A stretch of 64,000 nt of DNA, taken from positions 434,001 through 498,000 of the forward strand of contig CDRNVI010000044.1 in NCBI GenBank assembly GCA_977017575.1, in the 5' to 3' direction. Below are positions 37,660-48,410 of this stretch, piece by piece (the stretch's first letter is position 1; the number at the start of each line of letters is the position of its first letter). Source of the stretch: Paramoeba atlantica (lineage: Eukaryota; Discosea). Both the position numbers and the translations under genes were made by a program. Under the pieces are notes generated by a model. The model did no database searches. It saw nothing but the letters and a program-made list of their open reading frames with translations, and was not told the origin of the DNA.

Positions 37660-39861
37660 CTAAAATGCCGCAAGAAGCTGAATATGATCTTTTCCCCAAT
37701 CAAACGGCTCTCCTTGGCTACGCAAATACTTTCCTAGCAGCGACATACGCCTACACTGGTCCATGCGAAGTGCGGGCGTTAGATTAATTTCATACAACAC
37801 CATCTTCGCGACCGCACTCGTAATATCCCGTACCTCCCGGGAGACTAGATACCACATCAGGTCGACAAACCGCGCGCTGACATCCACCAGCGAGGTGTGC
37901 TCCGTTGGGTTAATACTCTCGGAGTCTAATCCGGATGAAGAATCTCCTTGCAGCTCCCGGCGTAACTTCACTACTCCTCGTACCGCAGAGACGGCCGTCC
38001 GGGTAAGACGCATTGTGTTTTGAAGCGATTTGGAAACCGACTTCACTTCTCCACGGAGCTGAGCCTTGAAGTCATGCGTGGCTCTCGCCTGGTACTTTCG
38101 ACTCACTCGGATGTATTCGCTACCGAGGAGATGCAGAACAGCTTTTCCTAATGGCGACTCGGCGATGGACTGTGTTTGGGTGAATAAAAAGTCCGTTGAT
38201 GTAGGCGTGATAATGTCCACGTACGGATTTAGGGGAAGCAGTAAACAGGTTAATTGCAATGCGAGCCTCGCACGCCGCATTTCTTGAAGTACCCGGAGCT
38301 CATCCCGTCGTAGAAGAACGCCTTCCATAAAATGCAATCCGAGAAGCGTCGGTCCTATAAAGCACTTGAGGGATTCCCCCCCAAGTGCTGTGAAGACACG
38401 ATCGGTAACACTCGCATTTAGCTTTTCTAAATCTCGGACTTGTTGCACGGCTTTTAGACCTCCTTGGTTGTACTTCTCCCGGAGGACATCATTGGAGAGT
38501 ACTTGATAGGCCTCGCTGATCTTTTGAAAAATAACTTTCGAGGTTTCAACGGTTTGAGGATTCCGATCCGGGTGGTGCAGCAGAGCTAACTGCATGTACG
38601 CCGCCTTGATTTTACTCCCGCTAGCATCGGGGCTAACACCCAATGTTTCATACAAGGTAAGATCGCAGTATTCGGACGTTGTCTTTTGCAAATCCTCTGG
38701 GGAGGGGGTATCCACCTGTGACCGCCTCTTTGCAACCTCCAAAATCTCCGACATTTTCCTCCCCGAGGTAGCCCAGTACGTGTTTTCCTTCACCACATCA
38801 TACTCGCACCACTCACAGCGATCATGGTCCCATACCTTCTCATTCGAGGCAAACTGATGAATCGCCTCCGGGGTATTCACCACGCCGCGAACCACCTGTG
38901 TGGCCCCGGCAACACACCCCGCAAGACTCATCACGGTACCCGCGGCGAGGCCTTTGACCAATCCCGTGGCCACGCCCCGTGCCCCGTGAGCGCGTCCGGA
39001 GGCCACGGGGGTGGCAATGGAGGACACCACTCCCCCGGCAACCCCAATGCCCACATTCTTCGCGCCGCTCCACAGACCCGAGAGCGCGCTGCGGGGACGT
39101 TCCACGGAAAAGATATCCGAGAGGGGTCCCAGGAACGTGTCCTCTGTGTCTTCTTGAGGATATGAAGAAGTGTGAGTGTCCCCCTCAGATCGGGGGCTCG
39201 GACGGTCATAGGGATCAAACAAAGACTGTAAAATTTCCCAAAATGGGGTTTCACTGTTCTTTTTGTCCCGTCGCTCACGAAGCACCGTGATGGTTTCTTC
39301 GCTAAGAGCCTCAAGGTGGGGGTGAGTGGATTCAGAGGCCGCTGGAACATAACTGCTGGATTGGAAACAACCCATGTGACGCTTGGAGGGAAGATTGGAT
39401 AGCTTACGACACACGTACAGTTTTTGGGTTGTGCTAGGAGTAGCGTTCTGTGTGAATGAGGAAGGACAGTCTGCACGGATACAACTGGATAATGACAGTG
39501 TAGGGCTCGCTAAAGAAACCCATCGCAGCTGCAAAATTTTAGGGGTTTCTGGATCATACGACGATACTCCGTCGGAGGCAGGAAAGAGCTCCAGCACCTC
39601 TGTTCCAAAGCCAGTCACTTGCTCTTGACTTAAAGAGGCCAGCGAGCATGCTGATAAATGCGGGGAGGATGGAACAGACGAATTACGTACAATGCAATAG
39701 TCGTCCGTTGCCTTCGAAGTTGGATGAAAAATTACTGCGTTTCGAGTGCTAGGAGAAAGTTTATTCCAGTTAATATAACATTGCGGCAGCATGAAAAAGG
39801 GATAAAACCAAATACTACAATAGTCTAATGATTGATTTGTCATTAAGGATTCTTCAAACAT
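37660..39861 (-). CDS. DnaJ (Hsp40) protein with DnaJ-X domain and N-terminal extension
   Basis: 733 residues, ATG at 39861. The first 270 residues are Ser/Thr-rich and poorly structured. A Gly/Ala-rich segment at about 270-335 (VGIGVAGGVVSSIATPVASG, then GLAAGTVMSLAGCV) may insert into or pack on a membrane. The J domain spans about 405-470: LYETLGVSPDASGSKIKAAY, LLHHPDRN with an intact HPD, and ISEAYQVLSNDVLREKYNQGG. The rest is a DnaJ-X-like region (about 480-733). Type III J proteins with a DnaJ-X domain act with Hsp70 in stress or peroxisomal/ER contexts. It is a paralogue of the 30088-31713 protein, which has lost the HPD. An LRR gene lies on either side. Confidence 0.87.
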   Translation of the reverse strand: MFEESLMTNQSLDYCSIWFYPFFMLPQCYINWNKLSPSTRNAVIFHPTSKATDDYCIVRNSSVPSSPHLSACSLASLSQEQVTGFGTEVLELFPASDGVSSYDPETPKILQLRWVSLASPTLSLSSCIRADCPSSFTQNATPSTTQKLYVCRKLSNLPSKRHMGCFQSSSYVPAASESTHPHLEALSEETITVLRERRDKKNSETPFWEILQSLFDPYDRPSPRSEGDTHTSSYPQEDTEDTFLGPLSDIFSVERPRSALSGLWSGAKNVGIGVAGGVVSSIATPVASGRAHGARGVATGLVKGLAAGTVMSLAGCVAGATQVVRGVVNTPEAIHQFASNEKVWDHDRCEWCEYDVVKENTYWATSGRKMSEILEVAKRRSQVDTPSPEDLQKTTSEYCDLTLYETLGVSPDASGSKIKAAYMQLALLHHPDRNPQTVETSKVIFQKISEAYQVLSNDVLREKYNQGGLKAVQQVRDLEKLNASVTDRVFTALGGESLKCFIGPTLLGLHFMEGVLLRRDELRVLQEMRRARLALQLTCLLLPLNPYVDIITPTSTDFLFTQTQSIAESPLGKAVLHLLGSEYIRVSRKYQARATHDFKAQLRGEVKSVSKSLQNTMRLTRTAVSAVRGVVKLRRELQGDSSSGLDSESINPTEHTSLVDVSARFVDLMWYLVSREVRDITSAVAKMVLYEINLTPALRMDQCRRMSLLGKYLRSQGEPFDWGKDHIQLLAAF

Positions 39862-40094
39862 TCTTCAAAGAGCTTGCTTCATTAGAGTACCAAAGCGTAT
39901 TGACTAGTAAATTTTCATGTCACTTGCTTACTATCAACCATTACTACGAAGCTGTACCCATTCTTGTGTACTACTGTAAAATATTCCGTTAAAATGCATG
40001 TAATATCACCCTCGATTCCCCACGATAAAATATCAATAATAGAGTATCAAAACAAAATTCATTTTGTTATTTCTTATAGAAAGAATCCCCCACT

Positions 40095-40838
40095 TCAGCG
40101 TGCGAGCTGTATTCCCACGTCCACAACGGAAGGAGGAGGCATTGGAATAAAGGATTGAAAATAATTGCTTTCTAAACTGAGATATTCAAGAGAGGGCGGA
40201 AGATTTCGTAAATCCGGTACGCCGACAAATTGGTTTTTATGCAACAGCAACCGTCTCATACTTTGTGGTAATGCGTGTAGCTCAAGCTCTCCTCTGAATC
40301 TATTTTTGCATAAACATAGGTAGGTTAGTGTGGCAGGAAGGCATGTTAACGATATAGTTCCTTCCATAAGATTTTGAGTCAACGCAAGACGAACCAAAGT
40401 GCACGGCAAACGTGTTAGATCTGCCGATCCGTTCAAAAAATTCTTAGAGATACGGAATGTTTGGATTAGATGAGGAAGGTCAGACAGTGTAATTTCTCCA
40501 TTGAACATGTTACACGAAAGATGAGCTTCGATAAGAGAAGATGGAAGCCGACTCAACACAACAGAGCCGTCGATTTCTCTGCCATCCCAATTTAGAGATA
40601 TGACGTTTTCCGCTGCATCGCATTTCACCCCTGACCACGCCGACGCGGTATTGTATGTGGTCCACGAAGGATGCTGAGTGCCAAAGCTAGAAATAAATCG
40701 AGACAGTTCATATTGAGGTGGTAGTACAGTCCCCCGAACTTTACTCGGAGACCTTACTGAGCTGTCAGAACATTCCAGTTCTAAAAAAGGAAAGAACCAG
40801 AACTCTTTCGAAAGGATTAACAAGTACGGGCAGAACAT
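40095..40838 (-). CDS. Secreted leucine-rich-repeat protein, 247 residues
   Basis: First true ATG at 40838 (the frame to 40850 begins with TTG). The start MFCPYLLILSKEFWFFPFLE is signal-peptide-like. A WSGVKC-type cap (ASAWSGVKCDAAENVISLNW) is followed by six LRR units: LPSSLIEAHLSCNMFNGEI, LPHLIQTFRISKNFLNGSA, LPCTLVRLALTQNLMEGTI, LPATLTYLCLCKNRFRGEL, LPQSMRRLLLHKNQFVGV and LPPSLEYLSLESNYFQSFI. A cap with W-x-G-V-x-C is also seen in Leishmania surface antigen and plant LRR proteins. The protein is shorter than the 36069 paralogue and lacks its long linker. Like it, it lies in the - cluster beside unrelated housekeeping genes. Confidence 0.86.
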   Translation of the reverse strand: MFCPYLLILSKEFWFFPFLELECSDSSVRSPSKVRGTVLPPQYELSRFISSFGTQHPSWTTYNTASAWSGVKCDAAENVISLNWDGREIDGSVVLSRLPSSLIEAHLSCNMFNGEITLSDLPHLIQTFRISKNFLNGSADLTRLPCTLVRLALTQNLMEGTISLTCLPATLTYLCLCKNRFRGELELHALPQSMRRLLLHKNQFVGVPDLRNLPPSLEYLSLESNYFQSFIPMPPPSVVDVGIQLAR

Positions 40839-41072
40839 TACGTTTTCCAAAAAAAAATATTAAGAAAGTTCAAAACTGTGAAAAATATTGCGTCGCAATA
40901 AAATTATAGTAGTAAGGGGGGTACAGTACCCATCCAGACGTTTATGCCATCCCCCCCGAACCTTTTTTGCGCAGCTTTTAGGGGTAGCTTGGGGAGGTCA
41001 CTCGCTCGGCGAATGTAAGAACGGCTTTCGCGCCCAAGTTGACAAGTGAACTTTTTTCGTCACACCAAATAA

Positions 41073-42690
41073 TAAACCCCCCACAGCGAATAAGTCACCC
41101 CCCTCTTTTTTTGTACAGGGGGGGTAAAGGGGGTTACGGCACCGCTTTGTCGTTCAAAATTTTGAGATCTCCACGTTCCCGCTGTTTTCAGCTCATTTTA
41201 AAAATTTCAAAATAAAATAAAATAAAAATTTTCACTTTTTCCCAAAAACGCCTAAATCCGCATATCGGTTGCCGAAAGGGGGACTTACAAACAGTGGAAA
41301 AGTTCTATTGAGGATGAGATACGGTCAAGGTGTATCAAAAAAGCAATTGTCTCGTGATTTTAACCTCCCAGTAAAGATTGTGAGAAAATACCTTAGCGAA
41401 AAAAACTTGACCCCAGAATACACTTTGAGCCCTGAAAGAAAAAAATGTATTGAATCTCGAAGAAATAGAATAAAGAAAATTATTGCCCCTCTCGATCCCG
41501 CCGGTGTGCCAAAAATTAACTCGGCTAGGCGAATAAAGGCTAAACTACACTGCCGCCAAAAATTTTTAATTGCTGTCGAAACCGGACAACTTTTAATTTA
41601 AAATTCAATAATTTTTGCGCCAATAATTTTTGTAGAAATGTGTACATGCACAAATCTTGGGCTGTGGGAAATTAAGCGCCCCGTCGTAGTGTTTTCACGT
41701 TCTTATTGACTACCGTGTGTTGGTGGGTTGCTCGTCTCATGACCTTCATCAGGTAGGAGTGAAATGGTGCGAGGGTGCATTCCAACAGAGATGAAGCCGA
41801 GGTATCTGATCGCGTGTGTCAACATTGTAAAGTTTATGAAGGTATACGTATTAATGAATGTTCATAAGCAGAAGGCATAAAAATTTATCATTGTAGTCTT
41901 ATTGGTAGATGAAAGCAAAGCACGTATTAAAGAAATGCAGATAATGTTGCGTAGAATGATGAATCACAAAAAATGGCCCTCGTTGACCATCTCGAATGGT
42001 TGACGAAAAATAAATAATAAATATAACGCAGACAAAAAACTACAATTTTTAATTTAAAAATCAATAATTTTTGTACCATGAATATTAGCGACAATAAAAT
42101 TTGGCTGGGGTGTAAGTGGGGGAGATACTAAAGTGTCTCAAAGCACGGTGCTTCATGATCTTTCAATCATGGGGTATAACTATAATGCTAGGCCCGTGTG
42201 CCAAGGACTCACAAAGTTACAAAAAAGAAAAAGAGTAGCCTTTTCAAAGAAATACAATATGGATACATCTCGCGTCGTCTTTACAGACGAAAAAATCTTT
42301 GATACTAATGATGGCCGAAAGAATATGTGGGTAGCACCCGGTGAAAAAGCCGGTCCACTTCAAAAAGTACGCTGGGCATACGATGTCAAGTTTGGGGTGC
42401 TATAGGAGTAGGGTGGAAATACTTAGTTGTTCTGGACTCTGACTCGTCTATCACGAGCATGTCCTACATTAAGACGTTAAAAAAGGTACCTTTCCCACGG
42501 AAGTGTATTTTTCAGCAGAACGGGGCCACGGTACACACCGCACGCGCCTCTAAGGAGTATATTACGAATAGAATGAAAGATCTATTGAAAAATTGGCCCC
42601 CCAATTCACCAGACCTTTCCCCCATAGAAAACGTCTGGTCTATGTTCCAAGAGGTAGTGGACGAGAAGACCCCATCAGTAGATATATCTT
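41073..42690 (+). mobile_element. Tc1/mariner-like element copy 1 (interrupted, 3' truncated)
   Basis: The left end taaaccccccacagcg at 41073 matches the ends of copy 2. An N-terminal helix-turn-helix frame (41269-41601) reads GGLTNSGKVLLRMRYGQGVS, then QLSRDFNLPVKIVRKYL. The C-terminal frame (42133-42713) gives FTDEKIFD (first Asp), IFQQNGATVHTA (second Asp now Asn) and NSPDLSPIENVW (third acidic), so it is inactive. An insertion lies between them at about 41586-42075, flanked by direct repeats of about 30 bases. The right TIR is missing after about 42690. Confidence 0.85.
41586..42075. repeat. Insertion in Tc1/mariner copy 1, flanked by direct repeats
   Basis: cttttaatttaaaattcaat at 41588 and atttttaatttaaaaatcaa at 42041 are nearly identical and each is followed by aatttttg. 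Long direct repeats around a 455-base segment without coding sequence suggest a duplication or an inserted element with unusual target repeats. It interrupts the transposase. Confidence 0.6.
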
Positions 42691-43796
42691 TTTTTGTTAA
42701 TTTTACGAATTAACACAGATTAATGTTACACAGACAAATGTCCCCCCTGTATTAGTGTAATACAGGTATTACCCACCTGTAATGTAAGTGATTTTTCAAA
42801 ACGTCGAGTTCCAACGTTATTAGTTACGAGTAAAAGTTTTCACAGAAGAACTTTTGACGATACCTTGTCTCTCCGCTCTTGCTTTAAAAGTGCAATTCAA
42901 ACGGTAATCAGTTGATAAATCATTATTTATCAATATAAATATCACAATTATACATACTTTCGTGCGTACCTGAGTACCGTACTCGAGTACGGTACTCGCG
43001 GTATTCATCGTTTTGAGTACCGTACTCGCTTTAAAATAGGGGTAAATTGAGATTTATGTTCTACGAATGTATTTCCTGATGTACTTTGCTGTTTGTAGAA
43101 ATGCTTTTCCATACTTGTTCTGTCCGGTAATGAGGTTTGCTGCATAATTCTTACTCCATAGTAGACTATTATGATCTTTAAATATATTTTAAGACTCTTT
43201 AAAACTCAAATATTATTTTTATATGCCACGAATCAAGCGGCCTAGGAATCGTACTACCGAAACCTCTTCGACAAGAAGTTCCCAAAATGACCTCCCCCGA
43301 GTCAGTGAGTAATCCCTCCGAGTCAGATAGTAACAGTGAACGCCACTCAAGCGACGCGCACACGGTACTTGATGACGAAGGAGTGCCTAAAAGAAGATTT
43401 CAATGTTGTTCGGCAACCCTACTTTCTTCAAATTTTGCACCTCCACTATTTGATTGTCCTTTTCCCCAAAAGCGGTGACAATTAAGTAGGGGGGTACAGT
43501 ATATGGTTCGTTCGCATTTTAGCAGAGTTGTGGCCAGAAATATGACCCCTAGTGAGTTTCTTTCAGCATTTCCTTCGCATTCCGTTTCTCTACATAAATA
43601 TGAAGCACGACTGGCTGATGAACTTTGGGAAATAGTGCGTTCGGACATTGATGCGCACATACTTTAGGCACATACTTTGTATATTTTGACATTGCATGCC
43701 CCACATGTGTGATGGGGGGATTGACCGGTGTAAGTCGGAGCACACACTTTTAAGCGTATTATACGTGGGACCTCATGAATATGTTTTGCCTCCCAT

Positions 43797-44022
43797 ACAG
43801 GGGTGAAAAATGTGGTGGGGGGGTCTAAAATTCGTAAAAATTGTCGAATTTTGGAAAATAATAGCGCATTCGAGAGCTCCCGCAGAGTTGTATGTTTTAG
43901 GATAAGCAGCTTCCGAGGGAGTTGGGAATACCCCCCTTTGATCGAAGGGTCAAAAACACGATTTGTAAACTCAAAAACTGTGACAATGGGTCAAAAGTTA
44001 TCCGTATCCGTTTTCACCCCTG
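43797..44022. mobile_element. Short inverted-repeat segment with acaggggtgaaaa ends
   Basis: acaggggtgaaaa (43797) and ttttcacccctgt (to 44022) are exact inverted ends. The left part shares gaaaataatagcgcattcg with the element at 7449-8193, so it is a member or relative of that hAT-like MITE family, nested in the larger 42787-44757 element. The expected target duplication is not visible. Confidence 0.6.
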
Positions 44023-44039
44023 TATATTCACCCAAACAT

Positions 44040-44641
44040 CAGGCCTTTGATTGCAAAACAATGGCTGACACTCTAACGAGTTGCCTTCAAATCAATCTCG
44101 GCGACCACAGGGCCGTAAAGCTCACGCACCTTATGGAGGACGGGAGCGCAGTGAACCACGGCGACAGCACGCCGAAGGTCATTTGAGAAAAATTTATGAT
44201 CGCATTCATCCGGGACCGGAAAGAGATCTCCAGAATTTTCAAGAGCACTTGCTATTAGGATTTCCAGGAATATCGCTTCTATCATGCATCGGACACATGT
44301 TAAACAATGTGTGCAAAACGTCTCTCGAGTCGTACGAGGATACCCCGGTACTCGAATTTAACAAACACTTTGCACGAGCATTTTTCTCTGGGGGCAAAGC
44401 ACGTGCTATGAAGGGTAAATACAAAGGTCAAGTACTGGATACTCTTTTGGGGATATTTGATGAGAAAGTCTTTATTGCTGAGTCGACTCTCAAACAGTGC
44501 TACCGTGGACTCGGCGAAAATTCTCCAACTCGTTACAAGGAAGCTTTAGAGATTAAAATTTGTAAAAGCTTGACTGCGCTGAAAAAAGTAATCCCGCTTG
44601 ACTCCTGCTCACTTCTTTGCCGTTTAAAAGCTTCGAACTAA
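44040..44641 (+). pseudogene. hAT-type transposase remnant
   Basis: Two frames: AFDCKTMADTLTSCLQ and KLTHLMEDGSAVN in the first, then ISLLSCIGHMLNNVCKTSLE, VLEFNKHFARAFFSGGKARA and NSPTRYKEALEI in the second. The order D-x-S/A-V-N, C-x-x-H-x-L-x-N, F-S-K-A-R-x is that of the RNase H-like core of hAT-related transposases. The first catalytic region is split between frames, so it is inactive. Identification rests on pattern alone. Confidence 0.45.
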
Positions 44642-44757
44642 ATTGCACTTTTAAAGCAAGAACGGAGGGACAAGGTATCGTCAAAAGTTCTTCTGTGAAA
44701 ACTTTTACTCGTAACCAATAAAGTTGGAATTCGACGTTTTGAAGAATCACTTATTAG

Positions 44758-45159
44758 TTACGAGCAATTAAAAAATCACTTATTAGTTACATATCACCTA
44801 TTAGTTGCCAAAATCCTATGTAACTAATGTGCGCGGGGGGTCTACATAAAGTATGTATGGTTTCTGCTCTGAGCATTAGTTTACGAGAAATACATGAGAC
44901 AATACGGTATGCTTCTTACGTCATTATGGATAGTTTATTTTATTATACGAATATACGAATGTTTTATCGTTACGATTCCTATCTCTAACCATTCAAAATA
45001 TTCGACAAATTGTCATAACTTGTTCAAACATTTTTCTTTCTGCATAATAGTATACATCGTCGTACCCTCTTTATCACTACATCACTTTCCTAACTTCCGC
45101 TTTAGATTCGTACGAACTTTAAATTAAATATCAGAGAAGTGCTATGTAGGTCGACATAA
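44758..45159. other. Gap without genes between transposons
   Basis: No supported frame. The phrase tcacttattagttac is repeated (44749 and 44776) and close variants follow. AT-rich. Confidence 0.4.
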
Positions 45160-46277
45160 TTTTAGAGAAAATATCCTCTTGCATCCAACCGGGTCCTGTT
45201 ACGTGACCGTAAATCTTCCGCAAATTGCTTCCAATGCTCTTGAGGGCCTTTAAAGTACTGTCCTATACTACTAGCGCATGCCGTCCTATACTACTAAGCG
45301 CATGTCAAAATCTTTTTGACACAGAGTTATAGTTACACAGTTATAGTTACACAGTTACACAGAGTTATAGTTGTCGATAAAGGTTATTTACGACGTGTAA
45401 CCCACAAGTATTGTCGCCTGGTTCTTGCTGTGGACACTTCGGGTGCAGAAACGTGAAAGACTGTGGGCGATCATTCACATGAGCGGCACAGTACTGCCGA
45501 AACTTGTCCAAGTTATCCGAGGCTGCCTGCGGACTCATTCCACGAAAGCTGTCAAAGACACATATATAGTGCCCCACTACTTATTAAAAGTACAAAATGA
45601 TAAGTGTAATGCAAGCATGCAAACACTCTCTTGGGGAAGGAGGACGGGATGGGCAAAGTTCCATCTTGCATAAGCTTCGCAGTTCTCCAAACGCACCAAA
45701 ACTCCGTATCCTCGTCACCCGTAGTCGATTTGTATAAGTTAAAAACCTTGGTACATAATGCATCAACTGTGTGCCCATATAACATTGCTCCGCGTCGCCG
45801 CAATGGACGCCACGCATCGCGAACTGTTTCAGGGACAGCTATGTCAACGTCGGTTAGCACAGAATCATCTAAAGAGCTAGGCTTTCTTTCTGGCTTTGAA
45901 CATCTTGTAGAGTGAAGTAAAATATCGGAAGGCGGGAGAGTGGAAGAGATATCCTTTTGCGACGTCGCGGAAGAGCGGGTAGAAGAGATGAACCCTTTTG
46001 ATAAACAAGCTTGAAGTAAAGAAGACCCGAGCTCTGGCGTAATGGGCATCTTAACAGGTATTTTCTTTGGGGGGGTAGGAGTAGTGCCTTGAACGTAGAG
46101 GCTTGCGAGATCGGGGGTATTAAGCATGTTGGAAGTACTGTTGAAAGTAAGTGAATTTTCATGTGGCTCCGTAGTAGAGGTAGACTCCTGGGAAGAAGAC
46201 TCTGTGCCCTTCTCTTCGTCTTTTTTTTGTTTCACTCTTCGACAAATTTTTTGTCTGCCGTGTTTCTGTACCCCCAT
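45160..46277 (-). pseudogene. Ulp1-like (C48) cysteine protease domain, transposon-associated
   Basis: On the - strand, 46277-45552 encodes a Ser/Thr-rich region and then VDALCTKVFNLYKSTTGDED and VFACLHYTYHFVLLI. In a shifted frame 45577-45365 gives YICVFDSFRG, QQEPGDNTCGLHVVNNLY. The H-x-V-x-x-I region, D-S and Q-x-x-x-x-D-x-x-C-G-x-H-V-V motifs are the catalytic His, Asp and Cys signatures of the Ulp1/SENP family. The frame changes once. It lies directly behind the pogo-type transposase on the same strand, so it probably belongs to the same element. Confidence 0.65.
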
Positions 46278-47264
46278 CTTCTTTTTTTGCTTCTAATCTC
46301 AAGGATACACCATCATAGGATCTATGATGTATCGATGTACAGCATTCCTCATTTGGCTGTGGTATGTGGCCCATGTTTTATCATGGGCTGACAAAATAAA
46401 ATCCATTGCCCTTTTTCAATTCTTTCTCGCGACTTTGAAAAAGCACGCCAAATCTTCAACTCCTCGTCATAGAAACGTTTAAAGTGAAAATTAAGAAATC
46501 GGTCGTGTACCTGAATGAGAGACGTGTAACCACCTGGAATGCGATGCATGTCGCAGTTGACAGGAACAGAGGTAGTTTGATGGGTCGTATGATCATCCAC
46601 AATTAGGGCGGTAGGGAGTTTCGAGTCATTTATTGAATCAATATATCGGGTGAGTATTTTTTCAAGTACGGGCTGGCGCATCCATCCAGTCTCCGTAACG
46701 TCAGCGTACACTTTGCTGGAAAGAGATGTAGAAAGTACCTTTACCTCCCTCAAAATTCTTGAGGTTTCCGAAGTTTTCGCTTGAGAACGAAATATTATAG
46801 TGGGAGGTAAAGGACAAACCGCACCTGTCTGTACGTTCACTATTCCGGCGAGAAAAACCGTCACTGCCTCCCCTTCATTTGTTTGAGAAATCTTTATTGA
46901 TTCAGTACCAACGGGAGCAAGGGTCATGCCATGCGGCTCCCCATCAAGAAAAACTGAAGTTTCGTCCCCCCAAAAAAACCAAAATTATATTGGCGAACGC
47001 GATGCTGCGTGTACAGCTGCCTCGACCAAGAGACGATTCTATCGTCTCTACAATCTGCAGGTGCGCCTCAACATCTGCAGGTGCAATAACGCGTTTTCTC
47101 CCAAAACGCTGCCAAGACCAAACAAAAGCATATTTAAAATTTTTGTAGATCCGTTCTTTCGATTTCTCGGACAAAGAGCCTTCCGATCTGCTTTCGAATA
47201 CTCCATGATGTTGCATGAGTTCGAATACAACATTTTTGTTAATGGAAATGTGTGCAGCCAACAA
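46278..47264 (-). pseudogene. pogo/Tigger-type DDE transposase
   Basis: From 47264 downwards: an N-terminal part with SEKSKERIYKNFKYAFVWSW and GRKRVIAPADVEAHLQIVE, then DETSVFLDGEPHGMTLAPVG (first Asp) in another frame, PTIIFRSQAKTSE, LIVDDHTTHQTT (second Asp) and GGYTSLIQVHDRFLNFHFKRF (third acid region). The DET...APVG, VDDHTTH and TSLIQ.HD...NFHF spacing is that of pogo/Tigger transposases. At least one frameshift separates the N-terminal from the catalytic frame. The end frame runs into the Ulp1-like region. Confidence 0.75.
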
Positions 47265-47335
47265 CGTGTATGGACGCTACAACGTACCCTAATCTTTCAC
47301 TTTGAACTACTTTTACTTCCAATGAAGACTTCACA

Positions 47336-47458
47336 TATAAGGGGTGACCCTTACAAAAATGCCCTAAAATGGCCACTTTTCGTGGAAATTGCTTAAAAAA
47401 GCCCATTTTCACCTGTTCTTGGCTAATTTGGCGGGGTCATCCCCTATATGCAACTTTT
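47336..47458. repeat. Foldback repeat beside the pogo-type element
   Basis: catataaggggtgaccc (47336) and ggggtcatcccctatatg (to 47452) form an inverted repeat with about 16 of 18 bases paired, enclosing about 80 bases. It may be a small MITE, or the decayed end of the pogo/Ulp1 element. Confidence 0.6.
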
Positions 47459-47716
47459 CCATTTTTAGAAAATGTGATGTGCGTATGTACTTCGGAGTCT
47501 TATCTACAAGGAAAAGGATTTGTAAGATCCAATACACGTGGGAACTTGCCAGGAGAAATTTTTCAAAAGTTAAAAAAAAATTAGAGCGGCTCTGCAATAT
47601 TTCTATACTTATGCAATATTCCTATACATCGGAACAGCACATTCACATGCATAAAGTTTTAGGCACGGATTTCAACTTTTGCCAAGTTGGTGCGGGGTGC
47701 TATGGGAGCGCACCTT

Positions 47717-47940
47717 TGCTCCCGGTGAGGCCCCGGAGTTGCGAGAGGCCTCCATACCCCACAACTACCACCTTCCCCCCCTATTTAGCGGCGGTCGCGC
47801 GAGCGGCCCCCTGATAAATGGGGGGAAGGTGGTAGTTGTTTTGGGGGAAATGAGAGGCCGAACGCACGGAGGGGCCGGCCGGGCCACTGAGTCACGTGAA
47901 AGTGTGACACCCAAAAACTAAACCTAGATCTTGTTTACCC
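47717..47940. repeat. Palindromic dispersed repeat, copies 2 and half copy 3 follow
   Basis: Second copy of the repeat seen at 23053-23275: tgctcccggtgaggccccgg, the accccacaactaccacc / ggtggtagttgttttgggg foldback, gaggccgaacgcacggaggg, and end aacctagatcttgttta (47921-47937). About 70 bases later, 48008-48098 repeats the left half up to the palindrome centre and stops, so it is a truncated third copy. Confidence 0.85.
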
Positions 47941-48410
47941 GTCTACACAACAGAACCGTAAATGGCACGTAAAGATGGTTGGCCGAGGTACCCAATAAAT
48001 TCACCTTTGCTCCCGGTAAGCCCCCGGAGTTGCGTGAAGGCCTCCATACCCCATAACTACCACCTTCCCCCCCCTATTTAGCGGGGGGCGCGCGATTCAC
48101 TCGATCTGCTGATCGACAGCTTATCCTCCATCGAAAGGCTCTTTTTCGTATGATGAGGGGGTTCTGTGGCGAATGATGGGGTAGGGGTAGATGTTAAGGG
48201 GTTGGCGAGGGGTCCAACTCGGGAGGCTGGTTCTCGAGACCTGATCCAGCCTGTCAGTGGCCCAATTGACATGATAAATAGTAGTAACAGTAAAAAGTTA
48301 TTACATACCTGTATAAAAAATAGCAATTGGTAAAATGTCACGAATAATAAGCAAAAAGTAAAAAAAAGGCGCCGCTTCGCGGCACTCATACGTACCAAGC
48401 CTAAAAATTT

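Larger units (their letters stand above)
42787..44757. mobile_element. Element with 115-bp inverted ends and hAT-like transposase remnant
   Basis: The left arm 42787-42903 and right arm 44641-44757 are inverted copies: gtgatttttcaaaacgtcga on the left and cgttttgaagaatcac on the right. They share agttcttctgtgaaaactt and caaggtatcgtcaaaag with few differences. The interior has a small + strand frame (43220-43478, starting MPRIKRPRNRTT) and transposase-like frames (43803-44641). A 227-base MITE-like segment (43797-44022) sits inside. The arms suggest a DNA transposon of about 2 kb. Confidence 0.75.
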
